From an uncultured Prevotella sp. (GTDB lineage Bacteria > Bacteroidota > Bacteroidia > Bacteroidales > Bacteroidaceae), in assembly GCA_900548585.1 (NCBI GenBank), contig URLI01000010.1:1-54364 (forward strand): a DNA stretch of 54,364 nucleotides, read 5' to 3'. A program made the position numbers and the translations under genes. Under the pieces are notes generated by a model that was not told where the DNA came from, searched no databases, and saw only the letters and a program-made list of their open reading frames with translations. The number at the start of each line of letters is the position of its first letter. Position 1 is the first letter of the stretch. Below, piece after piece: positions 27,485 through 36,504 of this stretch.

Positions 27485-28644
27485 TGACAATGAAAAAAAA
27501 TATATTCATGTACATAGTTGCCGCCTTGTTTGTTACATCGTGTGGCACAAAAGAAGTAAAAGAGAATAAAGAAGTAACCGAATCGATCTCGAATACTGTT
27601 GAGCTTACTGACAAACAACTCAAACAGCTTGATATTACTACGGGTACATTAATTTATGCATCATTTCATGGAAATGTTGAAGCAAGTGGTCGATTACTGA
27701 CCTCTCCTCAAGGAGAAGCATCGGTAGCACCAAAGATAGGAGCAACCGTGCAACGTATTCTTGTGCGCGAGGGACAAGAAGTTAGCAAAGGACAAATCTT
27801 GGCCTACTTATCCCATCCGGACTTAATAGACATACAATCCCGCTATCTTACGGCTGTTAATCGCCGAGATTATCTTTACAAAGAATACATACGACAAAGT
27901 AAGATGATGAACGAGCGCGTGGGGGTTGGTAAAGATTTCGATCGCACTAAGTCTGAACTTAAAATTGCCAATAGTGAAATAAGCATGCTCTCTACACAAA
28001 TGCAACAGTTAGGTATATCCCCATCAGCTGTGCGAAAAGGGAAGGCATTTACAAACATTGCTGTGAAGAGTCCTATCGCTGGTACTGTAGAGCAAATAAA
28101 TGTAGAAATAGGACAATATGCAACACCCGAAACGGCGATGATAAGAATAGTAAACACGCAAACCATTTTTGCCGAACTGCAAGTATATCAACGTGATATA
28201 CCAAAACTGCAAAAGAACCAGCAAGTTATTTTACAGACACAAACAGATGGTGGACAGGTTTATAGCGGGAAAGTATTTTCAATAGGAAGCACTTTTGACA
28301 GTAATACACAAGCTGTTCCCGTAAGAGTGAACATCTATGGTAAGAAAGATGCACTTATTTCAGGGCTCTATGTAAAGGCTCGTATAGCCACAAAGACAAC
28401 CAAAATGAAGGCCGTCCCAACAGAGGCCATAGTAGACGATGCTGGAAAATCTTATATTTTCACCGCAACCAAAGTAAAAGGCAACTGGAAGTTTTCTCCT
28501 CTTGCTGTCAGGAAAATAAAAGAGGAAAACGGCATGGTAGCTGTACAGCCTGTTCAGGCTAATGCGAAAATAGATATCGTTGCATTATCTGGAGCCTACT
28601 ACCTGCTTTCTGATATGAAAAAGGGAGAAACTGGAGAAGATTAA
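27484..28644 (+). CDS. cusB: Periplasmic adaptor lipoprotein of the metal RND system
   Basis: Membrane fusion protein of 386 residues that links the RND pump to the outer membrane channel. The N-terminus carries a lipoprotein signal with lipobox VTSC (Cys at about residue 20), followed by the barrel-sandwich (biotinyl-lipoyl-like) halves (GRLLTSPQGEASVAPKIGAT and VKSPIAGTVEQINVEIGQYA), a helical hairpin (about 125-170) and a beta-barrel domain (FAELQVYQRDIPKLQKNQQV). The start overlaps the stop of cusA; the second ATG at 27490 is an alternative. No histidine-rich tail or separate metal chaperone domain is visible. Confidence 0.9.
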   Translation: MTMKKNIFMYIVAALFVTSCGTKEVKENKEVTESISNTVELTDKQLKQLDITTGTLIYASFHGNVEASGRLLTSPQGEASVAPKIGATVQRILVREGQEVSKGQILAYLSHPDLIDIQSRYLTAVNRRDYLYKEYIRQSKMMNERVGVGKDFDRTKSELKIANSEISMLSTQMQQLGISPSAVRKGKAFTNIAVKSPIAGTVEQINVEIGQYATPETAMIRIVNTQTIFAELQVYQRDIPKLQKNQQVILQTQTDGGQVYSGKVFSIGSTFDSNTQAVPVRVNIYGKKDALISGLYVKARIATKTTKMKAVPTEAIVDDAGKSYIFTATKVKGNWKFSPLAVRKIKEENGMVAVQPVQANAKIDIVALSGAYYLLSDMKKGETGED

Positions 28645-28699
28645 CTGCGGAAAGTCTACGCGTATGCCGGTGCATTTAGTTAGAAAAAACGCTTTTTTT

Positions 28700-28730
28700 T
28701 TTGTCATGTTGTAGTTTTTACTTATCTTTG
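28700..28730 (+). promoter_or_regulatory. Promoter of the ABC-exporter operon
   Basis: TTTG at 28700-28703 and TATCTTTG at 28723-28730, exactly 19 bp apart; the first start codon follows 19 bp downstream. It sits at the border between the low-GC island and the GC-rich block. Confidence 0.7.
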
Positions 28731-28749
28731 CTTCCCGAAAAACAGAGAT

Positions 28750-29439
28750 ATGGAAAGTATTATACATCTGAGCGGTGTCAACAAGACATACCTTGGTGCA
28801 CAGCCGCTGCATGTGCTGAAAGGCATCGACCTCGACATCGGACGGGGCGAGTTCGTAAGCATCATGGGGGCATCCGGCTCAGGCAAGTCAACATTACTGA
28901 ACATTCTCGGCATACTCGACAACTATGACTCGGGGGAATATATCCTCAGAGGAACACTGATAAAAGACCTTAGCGAACGCAAGGCCGCAGAATACCGCAA
29001 CAGGATGATTGGATTTATCTTCCAGTCGTTCAACCTGATTTCGTTCAAGACGGCGGTGGAAAACGTTGAGCTGCCACTGTTCTATCAGGGCGTTGGGCGG
29101 CGCAAGCGTCACAGCCTGGCGATGGAATATCTCGACAGGCTGGGGCTGAAGGCATGGGCAGGGCATTACCCAAACGAACTGTCAGGAGGGCAGAAACAGC
29201 GGGTGGCAACGGCACGGGCGCTTATCACAAAGCCGCAAATCATACTTGCCGACGAGCCTACAGGGGCACTCGACTCCAAGACAAGCGTGGAGGTGATGCA
29301 ACTGCTGAAGGACCTGAACCGCAAGGATGGCATGACAATGGTCATAGTGACCCACGACCCAGGAGTGGCAAGACAGACAGACAGGGTGATAAGGATAAAG
29401 GACGGAGTAATCGAGCACGCCGCCACCGCATCGCTTTGA
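28750..29439 (+). CDS. MacB/LolD-type ABC transporter ATPase
   Basis: A 229-residue ATP-binding subunit. Walker A GASGSGKST (about 38-46), the Q-loop IFQSFNLISF, the signature LSGGQKQRVA and Walker B IILADEPTGALD followed by the H-loop VTHDP are all present. The closest relatives energise MacB- or LolCDE-type exporters, which act through mechanotransmission instead of moving substrate through the membrane. It is the first gene of an operon with two FtsX-type permeases and a HlyD-like adaptor. Confidence 0.93.
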   Translation: MESIIHLSGVNKTYLGAQPLHVLKGIDLDIGRGEFVSIMGASGSGKSTLLNILGILDNYDSGEYILRGTLIKDLSERKAAEYRNRMIGFIFQSFNLISFKTAVENVELPLFYQGVGRRKRHSLAMEYLDRLGLKAWAGHYPNELSGGQKQRVATARALITKPQIILADEPTGALDSKTSVEVMQLLKDLNRKDGMTMVIVTHDPGVARQTDRVIRIKDGVIEHAATASL

Positions 29440-29503
29440 AACTCCATTACGGGGAAGACAGGGGCTGACCGACGGGGCATCCAACTGTGATTGATTATTA
29501 ACT

Positions 29504-30763
29504 ATGCGTGATATTTTAACAGAAATTCTGGCAACGGCAAGAAGGAACAAACTGCGCACGGCACTGACCGGTTTCTCGGTGGCGTGGGGCATCTTCATGA
29601 TAATATTCCTGCTCGGCTCCGGCAACGGACTGATAAACGCGCAGATGTCACAGATGTCACGCTTCTTCAGCAACTCGATGATGGTGGGCGGCGGAATGAC
29701 CACAAAGGCACACGAAGGGATGATGGAGGGACGCGACATACAGTTGAACGACAAGGACATACAGACCACGGGCAACGAATATGACGGCATAATAGACGAT
29801 GTCGGAGCATCGATACAGAAGGGGGGCAACACCGTGAGCCACGGAACAGACTATGTAAGCACGAAGATGGAGGGGGTGTACCCCAACGAGGTGCTGATAA
29901 ACAAAAAGGACATGCTCTGCGGACGCTTCATCAACGACATCGACCTGCGCGAGCGGCGAAAGGTCGTCGTCATGAGCGAAGACGATGCCAAGGAACTATG
30001 GAAGGGAGACCTGAGGGACTTCATCGGCGAGTACGTCAACGTGGAGAACATATCATTCCGGGTGGTGGGGATATACAAGGCAGACAAGAGCGGAATGAAC
30101 GTCAGCATATACACCCCGTTCACCACCTTCCGCACCATGTACAACAAGGGCGACAAGGCAGACTTCATCGTGTTCTCTTTCCACGGGCTGCCAACGGAAG
30201 AGGCAAACGAGGCCTTCGAGAAGAGATACAAGACGAGGATAAACGCCAACCACCACGCCGCGCCCGACGATGACGGGGCAATATGGATATGGAACCGCTT
30301 CACGCAGAGCATGCAGATGGACACTGGCATCACCATCATCCACACCGCACTGTGGATAATCGGGCTGTTCACGCTGCTCAGCGGCATAGTGGGAGTGTCG
30401 AACATAATGCTGATAACAGTGAAGGAACGCACCCGCGAGTTCGGGATAAGGAAAGCCATCGGCGCAACGCCGTGGTCGATACTGAAACTGATAATCGTGG
30501 AGAGCGTGATAATAACAACATTCTTCGGATACATAGGGATGGTGCTCGGGGTGGCGGCAAACGAATACATGGATGCCACAATAGGCCACACCACCGTCAA
30601 CTCCGGCATCTTCGAGGCAACAATATTCCTCAACCCAACGGTGGGGCTCGGTGTCTGCATAGAGGCAACGCTGGTCATGATCATCGCAGGTACCGTGGCG
30701 GGACTTGTTCCCGCGCGCAAGGCAGCGATGATAAGACCGATAGAGGCATTGAGGGCGGAGTGA
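29504..30763 (+). CDS. MacB-like FtsX-domain permease (first)
   Basis: A 419-residue membrane subunit with one N-terminal membrane helix (ALTGFSVAWGIFMIIFLLGS), a large periplasmic MacB_PCD-like domain (about 45-270) and three C-terminal helices with the FtsX motif FTLLSGIVGVSNIMLITVKE and REFGIRKAIGATPWSIL. This is the mechanotransmission topology. Because the second permease gene follows directly, the exporter is probably a heterodimer. The start at 29504 is supported by the 64-bp spacing after the ATPase. Confidence 0.92.
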   Translation: MRDILTEILATARRNKLRTALTGFSVAWGIFMIIFLLGSGNGLINAQMSQMSRFFSNSMMVGGGMTTKAHEGMMEGRDIQLNDKDIQTTGNEYDGIIDDVGASIQKGGNTVSHGTDYVSTKMEGVYPNEVLINKKDMLCGRFINDIDLRERRKVVVMSEDDAKELWKGDLRDFIGEYVNVENISFRVVGIYKADKSGMNVSIYTPFTTFRTMYNKGDKADFIVFSFHGLPTEEANEAFEKRYKTRINANHHAAPDDDGAIWIWNRFTQSMQMDTGITIIHTALWIIGLFTLLSGIVGVSNIMLITVKERTREFGIRKAIGATPWSILKLIIVESVIITTFFGYIGMVLGVAANEYMDATIGHTTVNSGIFEATIFLNPTVGLGVCIEATLVMIIAGTVAGLVPARKAAMIRPIEALRAE

Positions 30764-30828
30764 TGTCGTCGCAAAAAATGTATGAACAGCAATTAAAAGA
30801 GGAAACGAACGTTTAAAGTCTGAGATAG

Positions 30829-32076
30829 GTGCTACTATTTGACATTGACCGCAACAGGGAAATTCTCGACACCATAACGAGAAACAAGAGCCGCTCGCTG
30901 CTCACCGGCTTCGGGGTGTTCTGGGGCATATTCATGCTCGTGGCACTGCTCGGAGGAGGCAACGGGCTGCGCGAACTGCTGTCGAACAACTTCGAGGGCT
31001 TCGCCACGAACTCGGCGATAATCTGGCCGCAAAGCACCACAAAGCCATACAACGGACTGCGCAAGGGACGCTCGTGGAGCATGAACTACAACGACGTGGT
31101 GCGGCTGAAAGAACAAGTTGGCGGCCTCGAGGAGGTGCAGCCGATGATTTCGCAATGGGGGCTGACCTCCACCTGCGGCGACAAGAAGAGCGTAGTAAAC
31201 ATGAAAGGGGTGCTCGCCGGCTACCAGAAAGTGGAGAAGCCAAAACTGCGCTTCGGACGGTACGTCAACGACATGGACGTCAAACAGAAGCGCAAGGTGT
31301 GCGTGATAGGGAAAAAGATATTCAAGGAACTGTTCGACAACAGCGACCCGTGCGGCAAACGGATTTGTATCGACAACATCTACTACAGCGTGGTGGGCGT
31401 CGACTACTCGAGCAGCAACATGAACATCAACGGCAGAAGCGATGTCGCCGTGACCGTGCCGCTGACGATGATGCAGCAGGCCTACAACATGGGCGACACC
31501 GTACATCTCATAGCAGTGACGGCAAGACCGGGAGTGGCCATCAGCGACATCACCGACGACATGCGCACCGTGGTGGCAAAGGCCCACAACATTGACCCCA
31601 CCGACGAGAAGGGCATCACCGTCTTCAACACCGAAGTGATGTTCGGCATGCTGAGCAACCTGTTCTCGGGAGTAAACTTCCTTATAATGCTCGTCGGCAT
31701 CGGCACACTGCTCGCCGGGGCAATAGGCGTGAGCAACATAATGATGGTGACGGTAAAGGAGCGCACAACAGAGATCGGCATAAGGAGAGCGATAGGCGCA
31801 ACGCCGATGAACATACTCTCGCAGATAATGACAGAGAGCATACTGCTGACGACCGTTGCGGGGATGATGGGAATACTATTCTCGGTGTTCGTCCTCGAGA
31901 TGCTCGAACTGGCAAACACCACCGACGGCATACTCGCGGCACAATTCCAAATAAGCTTCTGGTCTGCCGTCGCCGCGCTCGCATTGCTCAGCATCCTCGG
32001 AATGCTCGCAGGACTCGCACCTGCCCTCAGAGCCATGAGGATAAAACCAGTCGATGCCATGAGGGACGATGGATAA
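30829..32076 (+). CDS. MacB-like FtsX-domain permease (second)
   Basis: A 415-residue paralogue of the preceding permease, with the same plan: N-terminal helix (LLTGFGVFWGIFMLVALLGG), periplasmic domain, and C-terminal IGTLLAGAIGVSNIMMVTVKE and TEIGIRRAIGATPMNIL. The start is a GTG at 30829; relatives begin at an equivalent place (short acidic lead before ..LTGFGV). The stop overlaps the frame of the adaptor gene but not its likely ATG at 32105. Having two unlike permeases argues for an asymmetric exporter. Confidence 0.92.
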   Translation: MLLFDIDRNREILDTITRNKSRSLLTGFGVFWGIFMLVALLGGGNGLRELLSNNFEGFATNSAIIWPQSTTKPYNGLRKGRSWSMNYNDVVRLKEQVGGLEEVQPMISQWGLTSTCGDKKSVVNMKGVLAGYQKVEKPKLRFGRYVNDMDVKQKRKVCVIGKKIFKELFDNSDPCGKRICIDNIYYSVVGVDYSSSNMNINGRSDVAVTVPLTMMQQAYNMGDTVHLIAVTARPGVAISDITDDMRTVVAKAHNIDPTDEKGITVFNTEVMFGMLSNLFSGVNFLIMLVGIGTLLAGAIGVSNIMMVTVKERTTEIGIRRAIGATPMNILSQIMTESILLTTVAGMMGILFSVFVLEMLELANTTDGILAAQFQISFWSAVAALALLSILGMLAGLAPALRAMRIKPVDAMRDDG

Positions 32077-32104
32077 CAGTGTGATAAAAGTAATCATAAC
32101 ATAT

Positions 32105-33220
32105 ATGAAACGATATTATAAATTTGTACTGGCGGCACTTGCCGCACTACTGTTCTTCGGGACGTTCGTATTCCTTTACATTAAATCGCGCCCAAAGGAG
32201 GATGTATTCGAGGAAATCAATCCTAAGGTGATGGACATCAGCAAGACGACCATCATAACGGGCAAGATTGAGCCACGCAACGAAATCAACGTTAAGCCGC
32301 AGATAAGCGGAATTATAACAAACATATACAAGGAGGCCGGAGAGACAGTCACTGCCGGAGAGGTAATCGCAAAGGTTAAGGTAATACCCGACATGTCGCA
32401 ACTGAGCGCGGCACAGAGCCGCGTAAGCCTGGCGGACGTAAACCTGAAGCAGGCACGGGTGGACTACGAGCGCGAGAAGACGCTGTTTGACAAGGGGCTC
32501 GTCAGCGCAGACGAATACGACAAGGTGCACCAGACGCTGAAACAGGCGCGCGAGGAGAAGAAGGCTGCCAGCGACGCGCTCCAGGTGGTGCGCGACGGCG
32601 TGTCGTCGAGCGACGCAAGCGCGAGCAGCACCCTCATACGCTCCACAATAAGCGGGATCATTCTCGACATACCGGTGAAAGTGGGCAACTCGGTGATACT
32701 AAGCAACGCATTCAACGACGGAACAACCATCGCAAGCGTTGCCGACATGCGCGACCTGATTTTCCGTGGCAACATAGACGAGACAGAGGTGGGTAGCCTG
32801 CGTCAGGGAATGGCTATGAAAATAACCATCGGCGCGCTGCAGGACCTGAAATTTACCGCCAGGCTCGAATACATATCGCCAAAGGCGGTGGAGACAAACG
32901 GAGCGAACCAATTCGAGGTGAAGGCTGCGGTTGACATTCCCGCAGGCAGCAAACTGCGCTCGGGCTACAGCGCGAACGCGGAGATTGTGCTGAAAAGCGC
33001 AAAGGGAGTGCTGACAATCCCAGAGAGCGCGATAGAGTTCGAGGGCGCAAACACATACATATATATTGTGAAAGGCGAAGGAAAGGAAAAGTCATACGAG
33101 CGGCGCAAGGTGGTGACAGGACTGAGCGACGGAGTGAACATCGAAATCCGCAGCGGACTGAAGAAAGGCGAGAAAGTGAGGGGAACGAAGATAATTGACG
33201 ACAAGGATGGAGACAAATAG
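32105..33220 (+). CDS. MacA/HlyD-like periplasmic adaptor
   Basis: A 371-residue membrane fusion protein. The ATG at 32105 (MKRYYKFVLAALAALLFF) gives a signal anchor; the ATG at 32069 would overlap the permease and add a non-typical N-terminus. The lipoyl halves (VKPQISGIITNIYKEAGETV and STISGIILDIPVKVG), a helical hairpin (about 100-155) and a beta-barrel domain (FRGNIDETEVGSLRQGMAMK) are visible. It completes the MacAB-like inner membrane complex. No TolC-like gene is adjacent, so the outer membrane partner must be encoded elsewhere. Confidence 0.9.
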   Translation: MKRYYKFVLAALAALLFFGTFVFLYIKSRPKEDVFEEINPKVMDISKTTIITGKIEPRNEINVKPQISGIITNIYKEAGETVTAGEVIAKVKVIPDMSQLSAAQSRVSLADVNLKQARVDYEREKTLFDKGLVSADEYDKVHQTLKQAREEKKAASDALQVVRDGVSSSDASASSTLIRSTISGIILDIPVKVGNSVILSNAFNDGTTIASVADMRDLIFRGNIDETEVGSLRQGMAMKITIGALQDLKFTARLEYISPKAVETNGANQFEVKAAVDIPAGSKLRSGYSANAEIVLKSAKGVLTIPESAIEFEGANTYIYIVKGEGKEKSYERRKVVTGLSDGVNIEIRSGLKKGEKVRGTKIIDDKDGDK

Positions 33221-33266
33221 TGTGAAACAAGATATATAAACAAAACCTTAAATATTTAAAACCATT

Positions 33267-35324
33267 ATGTCAAGATTAAAACCTTTATTATTATTCTTGT
33301 TAATGACCGTCTTTGCGGGCATGGCATCTGCACAGGGAATGGGCAATCCGGTTCGCTTCAAGACAAGCAAGAAGCAAATCGACGAAAACACATTCGACGT
33401 AATTTTCACAGCCTCGATAAACAAAGGCTGGCATGTGTATGGTGCGGGGATGTCGGCAGGAGGCCCCACATCAGCAAAACTCATCGTTGACAAGATTGAC
33501 GGGGCAAAGACCGTTGGGAAACTGAAGGCTGTCGGAAAGGAGCATAACGAATATGACGAAATGTTCGGCATGAAAGTGAGGTTCTATGAAAACAACGTCA
33601 CGTTCATACAGCGTTTCAAGGCCACAGGCGGAAAGTACCACGTCAGCGGAAGACTCGAATATGGAGCGTGCAACAACGAGATGTGCATGCCGCCGACATC
33701 CGTGGATTTCAAGCACGAGGGCAATGCGCCCAAGACCGATGACAAACAGGCCACGGATAAGGAACAGACAGAAGCGGATGCCGCAGAAACTGCGGGCGAG
33801 CAACCTGTCGCCCCGGCAGACTCCGCAATGGCGGCAACCGCACCGACATCAAGCACAACCATCACCAAGGAGCAGATTTCGAGCAGTTTGTGGAAACCGG
33901 TGATAGTCGAACTGAACGCCCTGAACGGTGCCTCGGACAGCACGTCATCGCTGTGGAGGATTTTCCTCACAGGACTACTCGGCGGCCTCATCGCACTGCT
34001 CACACCATGCGTGTGGCCCATCATACCAATGACGGTGAGCTTCTTCCTGAAAAGGTCAAAGGACAACAAGCGAAAGGCCATAAGCGATGCCGTGACATAC
34101 GGTCTTTCCATCGTCATCATATACCTCACGCTGGGTCTTACTGTGACGGCTATCTATGGCGCGCAACAACTTAACGACCTCGCCACAAACGCCTACGTCA
34201 ACGTCTTCTTCTGCCTGCTGCTCGTGGTGTTCGCACTCTCGTTCTTCGGCTGGTTCGAACTGACGCTGCCGTCATCGTGGAGCAACAAACTGGACTCCAA
34301 GGCAGGCAAGACGGGAGGACTGCTCGGAATATTCCTCATGGCATTCACACTGTCAATAGTGTCGTTCTCATGCACGGGTCCGATCATCGGATTCCTGCTC
34401 GTTGATTTCTCCACATCCGGCAAGATACTCGCGCCGGCAATAGGAATGCTGGGCTTCGCCATAGCACTCGCACTGCCGTTCACGCTGTTCGCCATGTTCC
34501 CTGCTTGGCTGAAGCAAGCACCGAAGAGCGGGTCGTGGATGAATACGATAAAGGTGACATTGGGTTTCATCGAACTGGCATTCGCACTGAAATTCTTCTC
34601 CGTGGCCGACCTCGCCTACGGCTGGCATCTGCTTGACCGCGAGGTGTTCATAAGCCTGTGGATTATCATATTCGGAATGTTGGGACTCTACTTGTGCGGC
34701 ATACTGCACTTCCAGAGCGACATGAACGGGAGCGAGATAAAGCCAAAACCGGTGGCAGCGATAATGCTTGGCATGATTTCACTCGCTTTCACGGTGTACA
34801 TGCTGCCAGGACTGTGGGGCGCGCCGTGCAAGGCCATAAGCGCATTCGCACCGCCAATGAACACACAGGACTTCAACCTCAACAACAAGGAGGTCAAGCC
34901 AAAGTTCCTCGACTATGACGAGGGCATGGCAGCAGCGGCACAGACGGGCAAACCCGTCATACTCGACTTCACTGGCTTTGGCTGCGTAAACTGCCGCAAG
35001 ATGGAGGCTGCCGTGTGGACAGACCCGCAGGTGACAGACCGCCTTAACAATGACTACATACTCATCTCGCTGTATGTGGACGACAAGACTCCGCTGAAGG
35101 AGCCGCTCGAGGTGACGATGCCCAACAAGACAAAGAAAGTGCTGCGCACCGTGGGCGACAAGTGGAGCTACCTCGAGGAAACCAAGTTCGGCTACCTCGC
35201 ACAGCCTTTCTATGTGACGGTTGACGCAGAGGGCAAGCCGCTGTCAGGCTCCTTCGTGTATAAAGAGGACGTAAAAGGCTACATGGACTTCCTGGACAAG
35301 GGAATAGAAAAAATGAAGAAGTAA
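33267..35324 (+). CDS. dsbD: DsbD-type thiol:disulfide interchange protein
   Basis: Carries reducing equivalents from cytoplasmic thioredoxin to the periplasm. After a signal peptide (cleavage near ASAQG) come an N-terminal DsbD-like domain (about 20-150) with Cys in GACNNEMCMPP, a Pro/Ala/Thr-rich linker, and a transmembrane domain with paired cysteines C248 (LTPCVWPIIP) and C369 (SFSCTGPIIG). A C-terminal thioredoxin-like domain carries FGCVNCRKMEAAVW (C573, C576). At 685 residues the length is normal for Bacteroidetes. It lies 46 bp after the adaptor gene and may be co-transcribed, but its role is general redox. Confidence 0.92.
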   Translation: MSRLKPLLLFLLMTVFAGMASAQGMGNPVRFKTSKKQIDENTFDVIFTASINKGWHVYGAGMSAGGPTSAKLIVDKIDGAKTVGKLKAVGKEHNEYDEMFGMKVRFYENNVTFIQRFKATGGKYHVSGRLEYGACNNEMCMPPTSVDFKHEGNAPKTDDKQATDKEQTEADAAETAGEQPVAPADSAMAATAPTSSTTITKEQISSSLWKPVIVELNALNGASDSTSSLWRIFLTGLLGGLIALLTPCVWPIIPMTVSFFLKRSKDNKRKAISDAVTYGLSIVIIYLTLGLTVTAIYGAQQLNDLATNAYVNVFFCLLLVVFALSFFGWFELTLPSSWSNKLDSKAGKTGGLLGIFLMAFTLSIVSFSCTGPIIGFLLVDFSTSGKILAPAIGMLGFAIALALPFTLFAMFPAWLKQAPKSGSWMNTIKVTLGFIELAFALKFFSVADLAYGWHLLDREVFISLWIIIFGMLGLYLCGILHFQSDMNGSEIKPKPVAAIMLGMISLAFTVYMLPGLWGAPCKAISAFAPPMNTQDFNLNNKEVKPKFLDYDEGMAAAAQTGKPVILDFTGFGCVNCRKMEAAVWTDPQVTDRLNNDYILISLYVDDKTPLKEPLEVTMPNKTKKVLRTVGDKWSYLEETKFGYLAQPFYVTVDAEGKPLSGSFVYKEDVKGYMDFLDKGIEKMKK

Positions 35325-35341
35325 CAACTCGGATTCGCAAC

Positions 35342-35399
35342 TTAAACCCAAATCTCTAAGTTTACAATATGAATTGCAAACTTAGAGATTGTGGTTAAA
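35342..35399. repeat. Long palindrome beginning TTAAACCCAAAT
   Basis: Nested stem: TTAAACC with GGTTAAA at the ends, AATCTCTAAGTTT (35351-35363) with AAACTTAGAGATT (35378-35390), and CAAT with ATTG near the loop. It could fold along almost its whole 58 bases. The end sequence TTAAACCCAAAT is shared with the element at 50328-50533. It sits 18 bp after dsbD and could also act as its terminator. Confidence 0.65.
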
Positions 35400-35410
35400 T
35401 TATAAAAGGG

Positions 35411-35454
35411 AATTGACAATGGACGGCAACAACAGCCCATTGTCAATTTCTTTT
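35411..35454 (+). terminator. Terminator-like hairpin downstream of dsbD
   Basis: Arms AATTGACAATGG (35411-35422) and CCATTGTCAATT (35437-35448) are a perfect 12-bp stem with a 14-nt loop, followed by TCTTTT. The remaining stretch to 35721 has no gene I can support. One frame from about 35459 reads TLSDQVVRLVHELKANMKDK and could be a decayed coding fragment of unknown origin. Confidence 0.6.
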
Positions 35455-35721
35455 CGATACTTTATCCGACCAAGTGGTGCGTCTTGTGCATGAACTGAAA
35501 GCAAACATGAAGGACAAACCAATGCGCATCTGAGACAGGACAATGCTTCGGGGAAAGGTACATCACAGAGTGCGTAGACGAATTGCTCAGGAACAAGGCA
35601 AACCTCGTTCTTTCACGACACAGGTCTGTGCATTACTTCATCACGAGTCTGTCCCCGGCACTTGCCACGCACTTCCGAGTTTTGCCGGACAGAATTATGC
35701 TGCGATCAAGGGTACGGTCTG

Positions 35722-36429
35722 TCAGTCGAACCTCCAGCCGTCAGGTTTCTTTATGCCTGTGATGCCGAGATAAGTGGCTTGCTCGCCAAATATTGCCACG
35801 CGCCTGCGGTAGTTCTTGGGATTGTCAACAAGGTTGAGTTCCTTGCGGTATCTGGAACCGCTCGGCAAACAGATGGAAATGACATTCCCCCTCGACCTCT
35901 CCGTCGGGCTGTCTGCCAAAAGTATAGCCTGCGGATATGTGAACGGCGGGTCAAAGTCAGCATTTTCAATCTTCCTCGTGCATGCCCCCACAATGTAGCC
36001 TCTCACCCACCTTTGGCCAGTCAGTTCGTAATTGATGAATTGTCCGACAGTGAAGACGCGCTCTCCGTCAATGTCGCCAGCGCCATCGTCACTGCCCCCG
36101 TTATCAGAGCCATTGTCGTTACCGCCGTCACCATTGTCCCCTGTGTCTGTGCCACCACCAGGCTCCGTCCCTCCGCCGTCTGTGCCGCCATTGTTGTTGC
36201 CGCCCGTGCCGTCATTTCCACCGGTGTTGCCGCTGTCATTGCCGCTGTCGCCGTTGTCACCATTATTCCCGTTGTCACCATTATTCCCGTTGTCACCATT
36301 ATTCCCGTTGGGTGTCACTGTCTTGCCGTTATCGTTCTCCCCGTAATATCCTTTCTCGCACGCAGTGGTCATGGCGATGCAGAAAACAACAATGAAAATC
36401 GTTCTGAAAAAATTCTTCATAAAGAGCAA
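35722..36429 (-). CDS. DUF6359-like surface lipoprotein
   Basis: A 235-residue protein; the likely start is the second Met (MKNFFRTIFIVVFC). A lipobox MTTAC makes it a lipoprotein. After the cysteine comes a low-complexity Asn/Gly/Asp/Ser/Thr linker (about residues 30-120) containing NGDNGN-type repeats, encoded by 18-bp DNA repeats. The C-terminal domain (about 125-235) with VGQFINYELTGQRWVRGYIV, AILLADSPTE, ISICLPSGSRYRKELNL and VAIFGEQATYLGITGIK fits DUF6359, an OB-like domain of unknown function found in many Bacteroidales surface proteins. It is at the 3' end of the minus-strand block and 75 bp from the GH57 gene. Confidence 0.8.
   Translation of the reverse strand: MLFMKNFFRTIFIVVFCIAMTTACEKGYYGENDNGKTVTPNGNNGDNGNNGDNGNNGDNGDSGNDSGNTGGNDGTGGNNNGGTDGGGTEPGGGTDTGDNGDGGNDNGSDNGGSDDGAGDIDGERVFTVGQFINYELTGQRWVRGYIVGACTRKIENADFDPPFTYPQAILLADSPTERSRGNVISICLPSGSRYRKELNLVDNPKNYRRRVAIFGEQATYLGITGIKKPDGWRFD
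36261..36310. repeat. 18-bp tandem repeat within the lipoprotein linker
   Basis: About 2.8 copies of CATTATTCCCGTTGTCAC (+ strand), perfect over the first two units (36261-36278 and 36279-36296). On the coding strand they encode the Gly/Asn/Asp repeats of the linker. Repeats of this kind can change copy number by slippage without shifting the frame. Confidence 0.85.
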
Positions 36430-36504
36430 GTATTAATTTATAGCATAAAAATAAAATATGATGATAAACTTGCCAAGACTCAGACAGACAAGTATATTTG
36501 CTTT

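Larger units (their letters stand above)
21180..28690. other. Low-GC accessory island with metal-efflux genes
   Basis: By eye the composition changes sharply to AT-rich after 21180 and returns to GC-rich just before the ABC-exporter gene at 28750. The segment contains two decayed transposases, a DUF6769-type protein and a heavy-metal RND efflux system. The combination is typical of a horizontally acquired segment. I see no integrase gene, no tRNA target and no clear direct repeats at its ends, so the mechanism of entry is unknown. Confidence 0.7.

Noticed and set aside
35459..35720. Short open frames on the + strand after dsbD, including one reading TLSDQVVRLVHELKANMKDK
   Set aside because: Protein-like for a short stretch only and broken by stops; no family recognised. 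It may be a decayed fragment, noted under the hairpin at 35411.
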